Positions 10,916-19,993 of a DNA stretch of 64,000 nt are shown here, piece by piece. The notes beneath the pieces are model-generated. The model had not been told where the DNA came from and did not search any database. It saw nothing but the letters and a program-made list of their open reading frames with translations. The position numbers were made by a program, and so were the translations under genes. The stretch's first letter is position 1. Each line of letters begins with the position of its first letter. The DNA comes from a gamma proteobacterium endosymbiont of Lamellibrachia anaximandri (GTDB taxonomy: Bacteria > Pseudomonadota > Gammaproteobacteria > Chromatiales > Chromatiaceae): positions 20,001 to 84,000 of the forward strand of contig JAESPE010000002.1 in assembly GCA_016756835.1 (NCBI GenBank), read 5' to 3'.

Positions 10916-11559
10916 ACAGAGTTACCAGGCTGCATGGCCTCTACGCCATCACTGACACGGCGCTTGCTCAGGACCAAAACCTGACTGAACAAGTCACCCA
11001 AGCCCTGCGAGGGGGCACGCGCATCATCCAGTACCGGGACAAAAGTGGCGACAGGTCACGCCGACAGGCCGAGGCAAAAAGCCTGCTCAAACTCTGCCGG
11101 GAGCACCATGCGCTGCTGCTGATCAACGACGACCTGGAACTGGCGAAGTGCATCGGTGCCGACGGCATCCACTTGGGCCGGGACGATGCCTCTCTTCCAC
11201 AGGCAAGAGCACTGCTGGGACCGGAGGTGATCATCGGCGTCTCCTGCTATAACCAGCTTGAACTGGCCCGCGAAGCGAGCCGCGATGGAGCGGACTATAT
11301 CGCCTTCGGGCGCTTCTTCCCCTCACAGACAAAACCCGATGCGGTACAGGCCGATCCCGAATTGCTGCGCCAGGCCAGCCGTGAACTGCCGCAGCCACTG
11401 GTTGCCATTGGCGGCATTACGCCGGAGAATGGCGGCCCACTAATAGACGCGGGCGCCGATATGCTGGCTGTCATCGAAGCGATTTTCAACCAGACAGACA
11501 TTCGACTCGCCGCGGCAAGATTCAACAAACTATTCCAACCGGAGGATTTACCACGATGA
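10912..11559 (+). CDS. thiE: Thiamine-phosphate synthase
   Basis: [10 protein letters not shown]...[14 protein letters not shown]...[21 protein letters not shown]; start set at ATG 10912 (ATGA overlap with thiD) rather than the longer ORF. Confidence 0.93.
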   Translation: MNRVTRLHGLYAITDTALAQDQNLTEQVTQALRGGTRIIQYRDKSGDRSRRQAEAKSLLKLCREHHALLLINDDLELAKCIGADGIHLGRDDASLPQARALLGPEVIIGVSCYNQLELAREASRDGADYIAFGRFFPSQTKPDAVQADPELLRQASRELPQPLVAIGGITPENGGPLIDAGADMLAVIEAIFNQTDIRLAAARFNKLFQPEDLPR

Positions 11560-12839
11560 GCCGTTCTCACGACCTTTTCGCCCATGCACAGCAACATATT
11601 CCCGGCGGCGTGAATTCGCCGGTGCGGGCCTTCAAGGGCGTCGGCGGTGATCCGGTATTCATCGACTGCGCCGCCGGACCCTACATCTTCGACCCGGACG
11701 GCATACGTTATATCGACTATGTCGGCTCCTGGGGGCCGATGATTCTGGGACACGCCCATCACGAGGTGATCGAGGCAGTCGCATCCGTTATCGACAAAGG
11801 ATTGAGTTTCGGTGCCCCCACCGAACTTGAGAGCCTGATGGCGGACAAGGTCTGCGAACTGGTGCCGAGCATGGACATGGTGCGCATGGTCAGCTCCGGC
11901 ACCGAATCCACCATGTCGGCGATCCGTCTCGCCCGGGGTTACACCGGCCGGGACAAGATCGTTAAATTCGAAGGCTGTTACCATGGCCACTCCGACTCCC
12001 TGCTGGTGAAGGCAGGCTCCGGCATGTTGACCCTGGGAGAACCCTCTTCCCCTGGCGTACCCGCCTCATTGGCGGAGCACACCATCACCCTCAACTACAA
12101 CGACGCAGAGCAGGTCAAAGAGACCTTCGCCAGCATCGGCGACGAGATCGCCTGTATCATCGTCGAGCCGGTGGCGGGGAACATGAACTGCATCCCGCCG
12201 GTTCCCGGCTTCCTGGAGACCCTGCGTGAAGTCTGTGACCAGCACGGCAGCGTGCTGATCTTTGACGAGGTGATGACCGGCTTCCGCGTCGCTTTGGGCG
12301 GAGTACAAGGCTACTACGGCATCAAACCCGATCTCACCACCCTGGGCAAAGTGATCGGCGGCGGCATGCCGGTTGGCGCCTTCGGCGGAAAACGGGAGAT
12401 CATGGAGAAGATCGCCCCGCTGGGTCCCGTCTACCAAGCCGGCACCCTCTCCGGCAACCCTGTAGCTATGACCGCCGGACTGCAGACTCTCGAGTTGATC
12501 TCCGTACCAGGCTTCTTCGACACCCTCTCCGCCAAGGTGGAAACCCTGGTCACCGGCATCATGGAAAAGGCCAAAGCGGCAGGCATCCCGATGGCTGAAA
12601 ACCACATAGGCGGCATGTTCGGCCTCTTCTTCACCGAAGCCGACAAGGTAACCGACTTTGCCGGCGCCACCGCATGCAACCCGGAGCGCTTCAAGCAGTT
12701 TTTCCACGCCATGCTGGATCGCGGCGTCTACCTCGCCCCCTCATCCTACGAGGCAGGCTTCGTCTCCGCCGCCCACTCCGATGCAGACCTGCAAGCGACT
12801 ATTAATGCAGCGGGAGAGGTGTTTGAGGAAATAAGGTGA
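11556..12839 (+). CDS. hemL: Glutamate-1-semialdehyde 2,1-aminomutase
   Basis: [17 protein letters not shown]...[33 protein letters not shown]...[18 protein letters not shown]. Confidence 0.97.
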   Translation: MSRSHDLFAHAQQHIPGGVNSPVRAFKGVGGDPVFIDCAAGPYIFDPDGIRYIDYVGSWGPMILGHAHHEVIEAVASVIDKGLSFGAPTELESLMADKVCELVPSMDMVRMVSSGTESTMSAIRLARGYTGRDKIVKFEGCYHGHSDSLLVKAGSGMLTLGEPSSPGVPASLAEHTITLNYNDAEQVKETFASIGDEIACIIVEPVAGNMNCIPPVPGFLETLREVCDQHGSVLIFDEVMTGFRVALGGVQGYYGIKPDLTTLGKVIGGGMPVGAFGGKREIMEKIAPLGPVYQAGTLSGNPVAMTAGLQTLELISVPGFFDTLSAKVETLVTGIMEKAKAAGIPMAENHIGGMFGLFFTEADKVTDFAGATACNPERFKQFFHAMLDRGVYLAPSSYEAGFVSAAHSDADLQATINAAGEVFEEIR

Positions 12840-12890
12840 CAGGTGACAGCAGGATTCTCGCCTAACCTATTGGCGGTCAAGCATCTGTAC

Positions 12891-12938
12891 AAAAAGGGGA
12901 CAAATTTATTTTACTATTAATAAATCTGTCCCCTTTTT
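12891..12938. repeat. Long inverted repeat downstream of hemL (20-bp arms, one mismatch, 8-nt loop); possible terminator or REP-like element
   Basis: AAAAAGGGGACAAATTTATT-TTACTATT-AATAAATCTGTCCCCTTTTT read directly. Confidence 0.85.
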
Positions 12939-12996
12939 CATGTCCTTTTTCAAAACCGACCACCGGCCGGTTTTACTTAATCATTAGAGGCAAGGC

Positions 12997-13662
12997 TTAG
13001 AATTTGTAGGAGACGCCTAGCGAGACCACTGGGTAGTACTTGAAGTTCTCGAAGTCGCTTTCCACACGCTGCACTTCGGCTGCCAAATCATCAGCATCCA
13101 CAATGCCCGCATCGGCACCGAACGGCGTCAAACCGACCTCGGGTGACCCCTGATACAATACTCCCACATCGAGATTAAAGCCCCAACCCTTGTCAGCGCT
13201 AACGGCATTGCCCCAGCCGATACCAAGATAGGGGGCACTGGAATTAAAACCGACTATTGCATCGAGTCCAACATCGTAGTCGGTACCGCCAATATTCAAA
13301 GAACCGCCGACAGGCAGCGCAGTGCCAGTTAGCTCGTTATTGTTGGACATCAGCCCGGCACTGACGCGAAAACCGGAATCAAACGGGTGCCAGTCGGCCA
13401 GCAGCGAAATCGTCTGAAGATCCAGCGTCATGTCGTAATCTGTATCATCCTGTGTATATGAGTAATCGTAATTAAAACCGTTGAAACCCAAGCGCGCGTT
13501 CAGCGACTCAGTTATTCCCAGGGTGCCTTCCAGGCCCAATCCCAGAGAGCCGACCTTGCCGGTCAATGCGAAGCCTTCAGCCATCGCATTATTTCCAAGC
13601 AGCCCAATTCCGAGCAATGCCACCATAGGACCAAGCTTTCTTTTCATCCCTTTCTCTCCCAA
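12997..13662 (-). CDS. Outer-membrane beta-barrel family protein
   Basis: Signal peptide (MKRKLGPMVALLGIGLLGNNAMAEG), alternating amphipathic strands, C-terminal YPVVSLGVSYKF ending in Phe. Confidence 0.75.
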   Translation of the reverse strand: MGEKGMKRKLGPMVALLGIGLLGNNAMAEGFALTGKVGSLGLGLEGTLGITESLNARLGFNGFNYDYSYTQDDTDYDMTLDLQTISLLADWHPFDSGFRVSAGLMSNNNELTGTALPVGGSLNIGGTDYDVGLDAIVGFNSSAPYLGIGWGNAVSADKGWGFNLDVGVLYQGSPEVGLTPFGADAGIVDADDLAAEVQRVESDFENFKYYPVVSLGVSYKF

Positions 13663-14271
13663 CCAATCAACAGAATTCCAATCAATACTATTTCATTTTT
13701 CACAATCGTGAATGCGAAGGGGTCACAGAACGAGAACGAGGAAATTTCCGAGCCTAACACCCAGCCATGGCCGATAGGAGAACAAGAGAAAGGCGCTCAC
13801 GATCTTGCCGCAATGGGCAGCTCACTACCAGTGATTACCTGATCGCAAATTTTTTACCGCCAATAATCGATCCTCATCATCGCCTCCATAACTATTCGAA
13901 CAACTCAGTCTTCGTTTCTTTTCCGTAAAACGTCGATTTTCTTTACACAAATTAAGAATCCCCAATCCCATTTGGTCAGTTGTATGAACTAAACAACTAC
14001 CTTTCTGCTGTTTAGGCAGTGCAGAGAAATGCCGGCACCTGCCTAAGGAAAAAAACTTCTACCATTGTCGGTGAGATTTACACATGGACCTGCATAAACA
14101 CCTTGCCCAGAAACAGCATTCCCATTTTGAAAGGACGGGCGTGACTTGAGCATGCCTTCATTTGAAAACAACAATACAATCAAATAGATATAATTAATTC
14201 TATTAGTTGGCCTGAAAACTGCTCTAAGAATTGTGACTTTCGGACAATCAAACAAAAAGGCCTCTAAGATT

Positions 14272-15069
14272 ATGAACACAATCAAATCAACCCTCATTGC
14301 TGTTGCCGTTGTCAGTTCCGGCTTTTCCTCACTTGCCCAAGCCGCACCAGTTGATCTATCCAGCTGGTCCGAAGAGGGGCCAGGCGGCGGTGTCTGGAGT
14401 GTTGCCGGCGACAACAATTCGGTTACCCAGACAGTGAACTCCAGCACGCCGACATTCTTCATCAGTGACAACCCATTTATCGACTCTCAGTTCAACGGCT
14501 CGCTCACGGTAGGTACCAGTAGTGATGATGACTTCATCGGTTTTGTCTTCGGCTATCAGACACCTTTCAGTGCTGATGGTGACGGCAACAGGGACATGGA
14601 TTTCATCCTGTTCGACTGGAAACAGCATGCTCAATCCGGCGGAGCCGACGAGGGTTTTCATCTGGTTCAGGTGGACGGGGATTTCTCCAATAACAACCTC
14701 AACCATGGCAGTGCCGGCAGCGCTTTCTGGGATCATGATTCGGCTGATGCGGATGCAGGTGAATTCAATATTCTGGCCAGCAGCGTCGGTAGCGGCAGGG
14801 GCTGGCTGGACTACACTACCTACGACTTCACCCTGACCTATGAGTCAGACCTGATCGAGATAGTTCTGGATGGCGGTCAGTTCACCGACGAAACCATCTT
14901 CTCCGTTGCAGGTGCCTTCGAAGCGGGTAGCTTTGGTTTCTATAACTACTCACAGTCTGGGGTCACCTATGCGGGCGTTGCAGCTGAGTCAGTCCCTGAG
15001 CCTTCCGCTCTGACATTGATGGCTATTGGCCTGCTGGGAGTGGGTGGACGCCGGTTGCTGAAACGCTAA
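14272..15069 (+). CDS. PEP-CTERM sorting domain protein
   Basis: Signal peptide MNTIKSTLIAVAVVSSGFSSLAQA and C-terminal VPEPSALTLMAIGLLGVGGRRLLKR. Confidence 0.88.
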   Translation: MNTIKSTLIAVAVVSSGFSSLAQAAPVDLSSWSEEGPGGGVWSVAGDNNSVTQTVNSSTPTFFISDNPFIDSQFNGSLTVGTSSDDDFIGFVFGYQTPFSADGDGNRDMDFILFDWKQHAQSGGADEGFHLVQVDGDFSNNNLNHGSAGSAFWDHDSADADAGEFNILASSVGSGRGWLDYTTYDFTLTYESDLIEIVLDGGQFTDETIFSVAGAFEAGSFGFYNYSQSGVTYAGVAAESVPEPSALTLMAIGLLGVGGRRLLKR

Positions 15070-15143
15070 TCGTTGTGCCTGCGTAGGAAAAATGGGGCAA
15101 ATTTATTTTCATGCGAACAGTGCCCTACGCAGGCGGCAAAGAT

Positions 15144-15176
15144 GGAAGCCCACGCCAGTCCCAGGCGCGGGCTTCC
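15144..15176. terminator. GC-rich hairpin downstream of the PEP-CTERM gene
   Basis: GGAAGCCC-a-CGCC-agtccca-GGCG-c-GGGCTTCC. Confidence 0.5.
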
Positions 15177-15340
15177 GATTAGACACCATCCTTACGTATC
15201 TGGTCAGCAGGACACCCTAAAGAAAAGAGAGTTTGCTCTCTGACCAAGTCACAATTGTTTTCAAATTAAATCTGGACAATAATCAGCTGACTATAAAATT
15301 ACCCATGAATGGAAGGGAGTCCGATTGAGGAGATATCCAC

Positions 15341-16240
15341 TTGTATCCTACCGTTCGCAACTTCGTCCTCACCTGCCTGCTCTGTCTCACTATATCTCCA
15401 GCTTACAGCGACGCCTTGACGTGGGTTGGTTGCGGCATCACTAAAAAGGCATTCATGGCTGAGTTGAGCCTCGCCTACCAACGGAAGACAAAGACAGAGA
15501 TCCTACTCTCCGGTGGTGGAGCCACGAAGGGCATACGTCAGGTCGCAGCCAACAAAGTTGACATTGGAGGCAGTTGCCGTAACAAACTGTGGGATGATCC
15601 CGCAGAGAAATCGGTTCAATTTCACCCCGTTGCCTGGGATGCGCTGGTGGTCATCACCCACAAAAAGAATCCGATAGACAACATCTCGCTGCAGGATCTG
15701 AAAGCGGTCTACACGGGCAAAATCACCAGCTGGACGCAGTTGGGCGGGAATGACCAACCAATCGACTTACTGATTCGCAAGGGTAAGATTTCAGGTGTTG
15801 GCCACACCATCCGGGAATATCTTTTTGCTGCACCTGACATGGACTTCGCCTCTGACATCATTTTTCCCTCATCAGGCCCGCTGGAACAGGAGACTGAAAG
15901 CAATCTCAACAGCCTGGCAATCACCGGTGTCAGTAGCGCCCGAAAGCGCAATGTCAAAATCCTTAAACTTGAAGGCAAAGCCCCTACCTATGAAAACATC
16001 AAGTCGGGAACCTATCTACTCTATCGACCCCTCTATCTGGTTAGTAATTTCAGGAGCAGTAACCGAAGTGAGGTGATGAAGTTCATCCGTTTTGCCAACA
16101 GCCCACTAGGCCGGGAGGTCATCCGGCACAACGGAGTCGTTCCCTACATGGATGGACTCCATCTGGTCAACAAGCTAAACCAGCAGCGACGAATCAGTCG
16201 CAAGATGCGACTCGAGAGGAGGAGATCCAACAAGGATTAA
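15341..16240 (+). CDS. PstS-like phosphate substrate-binding domain protein
   Basis: Signal peptide; LTWVGCGITKKAFMAELSLAYQRKTKTEILLSGGGATKGIRQVAANKVDIGGSCR...DNISLQDLKAVYTGKITSWTQLGG. Confidence 0.85.
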   Translation: MYPTVRNFVLTCLLCLTISPAYSDALTWVGCGITKKAFMAELSLAYQRKTKTEILLSGGGATKGIRQVAANKVDIGGSCRNKLWDDPAEKSVQFHPVAWDALVVITHKKNPIDNISLQDLKAVYTGKITSWTQLGGNDQPIDLLIRKGKISGVGHTIREYLFAAPDMDFASDIIFPSSGPLEQETESNLNSLAITGVSSARKRNVKILKLEGKAPTYENIKSGTYLLYRPLYLVSNFRSSNRSEVMKFIRFANSPLGREVIRHNGVVPYMDGLHLVNKLNQQRRISRKMRLERRRSNKD

Positions 16241-16289
16241 ACGTGGTATTTTAACCAGCCTCAGCCCACCTTTTTATCCAGTCGTTCAC

Positions 16290-16686
16290 CTTGCCGCGAA
16301 GGTCCACTGGACCTTCGATGGTGACTCTAAGGAAATCTTTCCTCGCCATCCCTGGCGTAACCTCAGCACTCTAAATCAACCCCGGTCCGGACATCCTGTC
16401 CGGTCGTTCGCCTTGCTGCGAAGGTCCACTGGACCTTCGATGGTGACTCTAAGGAAATCTTTCCTCGCCATCCCTGGCGTAACCTCAGCACTCTAAATCA
16501 ACCCCGGCCCGGACATCCTGTCCGGTCGTTCGCCTTGCTGCGAAGGTTCACTGGACCTTCGATGGTGACTCTAAGGAAATCTTTCCTCGCCATCCCTGGC
16601 GTAACCTCAGCATTCTAAATCAACCCCGGCCCGGACATCCTGTCCGGTCGTTCGCCTTGCTGCGAAGGTCCACTGGACCTTCGGTC
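16290..16686. repeat. 122-bp tandem repeat array, about 3.2 copies
   Basis: Unit ...GCGAAGGTCCACTGGACCTTCGATGGTGACTCTAAGGAAATCTTTCCTCGCCATCCCTGGCGTAACCTCAGCACTCTAAATCAACCCCGG(T/C)CCGGACATCCTGTCCGGTCGTTCGCCTTGCT; GGACCTTCGAT landmarks recur at 122-nt spacing. Confidence 0.95.
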
Positions 16687-16695
16687 AAGGCTCAC

Positions 16696-16743
16696 CCTTT
16701 TGCCTTTTACCTTTTGCCTTTTACCTTTTGCCTTTTACCTTTA
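16696..16743. repeat. Short tandem repeat, 14-bp unit CCTTTTGCCTTTTA
   Basis: Three-plus copies read directly, just upstream of the DedA/PAP2 gene. Confidence 0.9.
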
Positions 16744-16753
16744 TCCTTCACCC

Positions 16754-18745
16754 GTGACCGACCTTCTCAACCTACTATTGGAATGGATCTCGAACCACAC
16801 GCTATGGGCTGGCGTTGTGGTGTTTCTGGTCGCCTTTTCCGAGTCAGTGGCCGTTGTCGGACTTCTTGTACCAGGCGTGGTAATGATGTTTGGTTTCGGC
16901 GCCCTGATCGCTACCGGCACTCTGGCGTTCTGGCCGGTCTTCTGGTGGGCGGTCGGAGGCGCTATCGCCGGGGACGGACTCAGCTTCTGGCTTGGCAGAC
17001 ACTATAAGGATCGGCTGCACAATCTCTGGCCCTTCAGCCGCCATCCGGAAACCCTGCAGCGCGGCACTGAATTCTTTAGAAAATATGGCGGTAAGAGTGT
17101 CGCTATCGGCCGTTTTTTCGGCCCGGTGCGGGCGATCATTCCGCTGGTTGCCGGTATGTTGGAGATGTCGGCCTGGCGCTTCTTTTTCGCCAATTTTTTC
17201 TCTGCCCTGATCTGGGCACCTGCCTACCTGCTACCCGGCATCGTCTTCGGAGCCTCCCTCGAACTCGCAGCCGAAGTCGCTTTCCGGCTGGTGGCGGTTC
17301 TACTCTTGGGCGTGGGGGGAATCTGGCTGATTTTCTCCATTTCCCGGCGACTGTTCCGACTGATTCGACCTCACGCCACCCGGATCGCCCAGACCATCAC
17401 CAATTGGGGCGCGAGACACCCCTTCCTGGGCGAGATCTCCAGCGCCCTGGGTAATCCCGCCCATCCGGAAGCCCGGGGATTCGGCATCCTGGCAACCCTG
17501 CTGCTGCTGGGCACCTTTCTGTTCGGGCTGCTCGCGGCAATGGTGCTGGAAGGCACACTAATCAGCCAGCCCGATCACTGGGTCTTCAACGGACTGCAAA
17601 GCCTGCGAAATCCCTGGTCAGACAACCTGATGCTCCATCTCAGCCGTTTTGCCGACCTCTCAACGATCAGCGTGGTGACTCTTGCAGTGGGAATTTTCCT
17701 GATTCGGGAGCACCACCTTCCGGCACTGCAACACTGGCTGGCTGCTGTGCTCTTTGGACTGCTTACTCCTCTACTGCTGAAATATAGCTTGCAGATTCCC
17801 CGTCCGATGGAGGGTATCGAAGGGCTGGGTCCTTGGGCGTTTCCCAGCGCCCATGTCCTACGTGCCACCGTGACCTACGGCTTTCTTGCCATCCTTATCG
17901 CCAGGACACTACCGTTGAATCTGCGCTGGCTGCCCTATAGCCTGGCCAGCTCCATTATCGCAGGCGTAGCGCTCTCCCGGCTCTACCTGGGCGCGCACTG
18001 GCTGAGTGATGTAGTCGCCAGTCTGCTACTGGGCACTGCCTGGGTCGCAGCCCTGGGCATGGCCTGGTATCGGCATGCCGAGTTGGAACGCCACTGGTTG
18101 GGGCTCACGCTTAGCGTAATGCTCGCCGCCGGTTTCGCCACCGCTCTGGGAAGCCACCTCTATCAGACAGAGGATTTCCAGCGTTACCGCCCTGCCCCAC
18201 CGGCGCAGACGATCAGCCTGCAAGCCTGGCAACAGGGCGCTGCCCCCTCGCTGCCCCGCCATCGGCACGATATACGTGAACGATTGGATCACCCATTCAA
18301 CGTTCAGCTTGCCGGAACGCCACAGCCACTGATCGACATCCTGGCGAGCCGGGGCTGGCAGCGGGCAGAGATGCTGGGGTGGCACAATCTGCTGCGAATG
18401 CTCTCACCTTCTCTGGCGCTGCGGGAACTTCCCCTTTTGCCCCAGGTTCACGACGGCAGTTACGAAAGCATCACACTGGTAAAACACCCCGATGCAGGTG
18501 AACAGTTGGTATTACGCCTCTGGTCCACAGCCGTGACTTTACGGCCATTACAACAACCAGTCTGGATTGGCAACGTCTCCCGCCAGCGCCAGGCATACCT
18601 GCTCGGCCTGTTGACCTATCCCGTCACGGAGAGCGATTTTCAGACGCCGCTGGAGATCCTGAAAAGAGACACTGCAGATTTCATCCACATAGAGAAGAGC
18701 GATTCAAATGCCCCCCTTTTTCTTGGGCCTGTTGACGCAGGCTGA
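16754..18745 (+). CDS. DedA family / PAP2 phosphatase / LssY C-terminal fusion membrane protein
   Basis: Probable GTG start at 16754 (VTDLLNLLLEWISNHTLWAG); DedA region (FFGPVRAIIPLVAGMLEMSAWRFF) and PAP2 motifs (KYSLQIPRP, PSAHVLRAT, SRLYLGAHWLSDV). The ATG at 16700 lies inside the 14-bp repeat. Confidence 0.88.
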   Translation: MTDLLNLLLEWISNHTLWAGVVVFLVAFSESVAVVGLLVPGVVMMFGFGALIATGTLAFWPVFWWAVGGAIAGDGLSFWLGRHYKDRLHNLWPFSRHPETLQRGTEFFRKYGGKSVAIGRFFGPVRAIIPLVAGMLEMSAWRFFFANFFSALIWAPAYLLPGIVFGASLELAAEVAFRLVAVLLLGVGGIWLIFSISRRLFRLIRPHATRIAQTITNWGARHPFLGEISSALGNPAHPEARGFGILATLLLLGTFLFGLLAAMVLEGTLISQPDHWVFNGLQSLRNPWSDNLMLHLSRFADLSTISVVTLAVGIFLIREHHLPALQHWLAAVLFGLLTPLLLKYSLQIPRPMEGIEGLGPWAFPSAHVLRATVTYGFLAILIARTLPLNLRWLPYSLASSIIAGVALSRLYLGAHWLSDVVASLLLGTAWVAALGMAWYRHAELERHWLGLTLSVMLAAGFATALGSHLYQTEDFQRYRPAPPAQTISLQAWQQGAAPSLPRHRHDIRERLDHPFNVQLAGTPQPLIDILASRGWQRAEMLGWHNLLRMLSPSLALRELPLLPQVHDGSYESITLVKHPDAGEQLVLRLWSTAVTLRPLQQPVWIGNVSRQRQAYLLGLLTYPVTESDFQTPLEILKRDTADFIHIEKSDSNAPLFLGPVDAG

Positions 18746-18926
18746 ATCGTTTGCCGACGTCGCAACAAGACGGACACTCGTTGGCTGGGCAAACCATATA
18801 ACCACTTAATAAATAGGCTTTTTTACCCTCCGGCAGGATGCGGCTCTGCTGATTTGTTATCATCCGCGCGACCACCCATCGGACGAAAATCTGATTATCT
18901 CCTATATTTCACAACTGGAATCCATA

Positions 18927-19232
18927 ATGAATACAACGACCAAGCTTCTCGCTCCCCTGGCTGCGGCAGCACTGCTCACCGGCTGCGGCGCCAGTGAATA
19001 CAGTCCATCCATCACCACCACTCCGGCAGAGATGTTCGCCGACGGCTGTCAATCCTGTCACGGTGAAAAAGGCACGGGCAAGTTCGGCCTGCTGTTGCGG
19101 CTCGCCGGATCAGATGAGTCAATCGAGCATATCGCGGAGAAAATCGAAAAGGGCGGCATGGTGATGTCCAGCTTTCCCGGCATCAATACAGCACAACGCC
19201 TCGCTTTGGCGACCTATATAAAAACCCTGTAA
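18927..19232 (+). CDS. Monohaem c-type cytochrome lipoprotein
   Basis: Lipobox LLTGCG, CQSCHGEKGTGKFG motif, distal Met region GGMVMSSFPG. Confidence 0.85.
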   Translation: MNTTTKLLAPLAAAALLTGCGASEYSPSITTTPAEMFADGCQSCHGEKGTGKFGLLLRLAGSDESIEHIAEKIEKGGMVMSSFPGINTAQRLALATYIKTL

Positions 19233-19280
19233 GTATTTTCATGCCTCGTAAAAACAGGCTTGTCACTGTTCAAGGCGCAG

Positions 19281-19306
19281 GCCCGATCAAGCGTAGCGGA
19301 TCGGGC
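19281..19306 (+). terminator. Rho-independent terminator downstream of the monohaem cytochrome
   Basis: GCCCGATC-AAGCGTAGCG-GATCGGGC followed by ATTTTTG. Confidence 0.7.
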
Positions 19307-19334
19307 ATTTTTGAATTGTCATGACACATGGGTT

Positions 19335-19360
19335 GCCGGTTCCACTACGCTTGAACCGGC
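19335..19360 (-). terminator. Hairpin downstream of ubiX
   Basis: GCCGGTTC ... GAACCGGC. Confidence 0.45.
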
Positions 19361-19379
19361 CTACCCTGACAGCCTGAAA

Positions 19380-19991
19380 TCACCCGCCCCAGCGTGGCAA
19401 AAGCGCATTTTCCACGCCCAGATGATCCAACACACGGGCAACCATGAAATCGACAATATCATCGACCGATTCCGGGTTGTTGTAGAAGCCGGGGTTGGCC
19501 GGCAGTATCACCGCCCCCATTCGCGCCAGTTTCAACATATTCTCCAGATGGATCTCCGAGAAGGGGGTCTCCCTGACCACCAGAATCAGCTTGCGCCGCT
19601 CCTTCAGCATCACATCGGCGGATCGCTCGATCAGATCATTACTGGCACCGCAGGCGATGGCGGAGAGAGAACCCGTGGTGCAGGGACAGACAACCATCGC
19701 AGCCGGCGGGTTGGAACCACTGGCCACAGGCGCCATCCACTGCTGCCGTCCAAAAACCTGCAACTGACCTTCTGCCGCATTGAAGCGTTGTGCCAGTATT
19801 TTTTGCGCCTCAGAGGGTTGGGCCGACAACTCCAGATCCGATTCCATCTTGAGCACGATCTGCCCGGCCTGTGAAATCATCAGATAGACGTTCCGCCCCG
19901 CACCAATAAGGCACTCCAGCAGGCGTAGCGCATAGGCACTGCCGGAGGCACCGGTAATGGCAAGCGAAATGGGGCCGTCTTTTGGTTCCAT
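19380..19991 (-). CDS. ubiX: Flavin prenyltransferase UbiX
   Basis: [21 protein letters not shown]...[53 protein letters not shown]. Confidence 0.95.
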   Translation of the reverse strand: MEPKDGPISLAITGASGSAYALRLLECLIGAGRNVYLMISQAGQIVLKMESDLELSAQPSEAQKILAQRFNAAEGQLQVFGRQQWMAPVASGSNPPAAMVVCPCTTGSLSAIACGASNDLIERSADVMLKERRKLILVVRETPFSEIHLENMLKLARMGAVILPANPGFYNNPESVDDIVDFMVARVLDHLGVENALLPRWGG

Positions 19992-19993
19992 AT

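Noticed and set aside
16290-16686. CRISPR array interpretation of the 122-bp repeat
   Set aside because: Units are contiguous, near-identical and without variable spacers; no cas genes in the window.
16700-16753. N-terminal extension of the DedA/PAP2 ORF starting at 16700
   Set aside because: Encoded entirely by a 14-bp low-complexity tandem repeat; GTG 16754 gives a normal DedA N-terminus.
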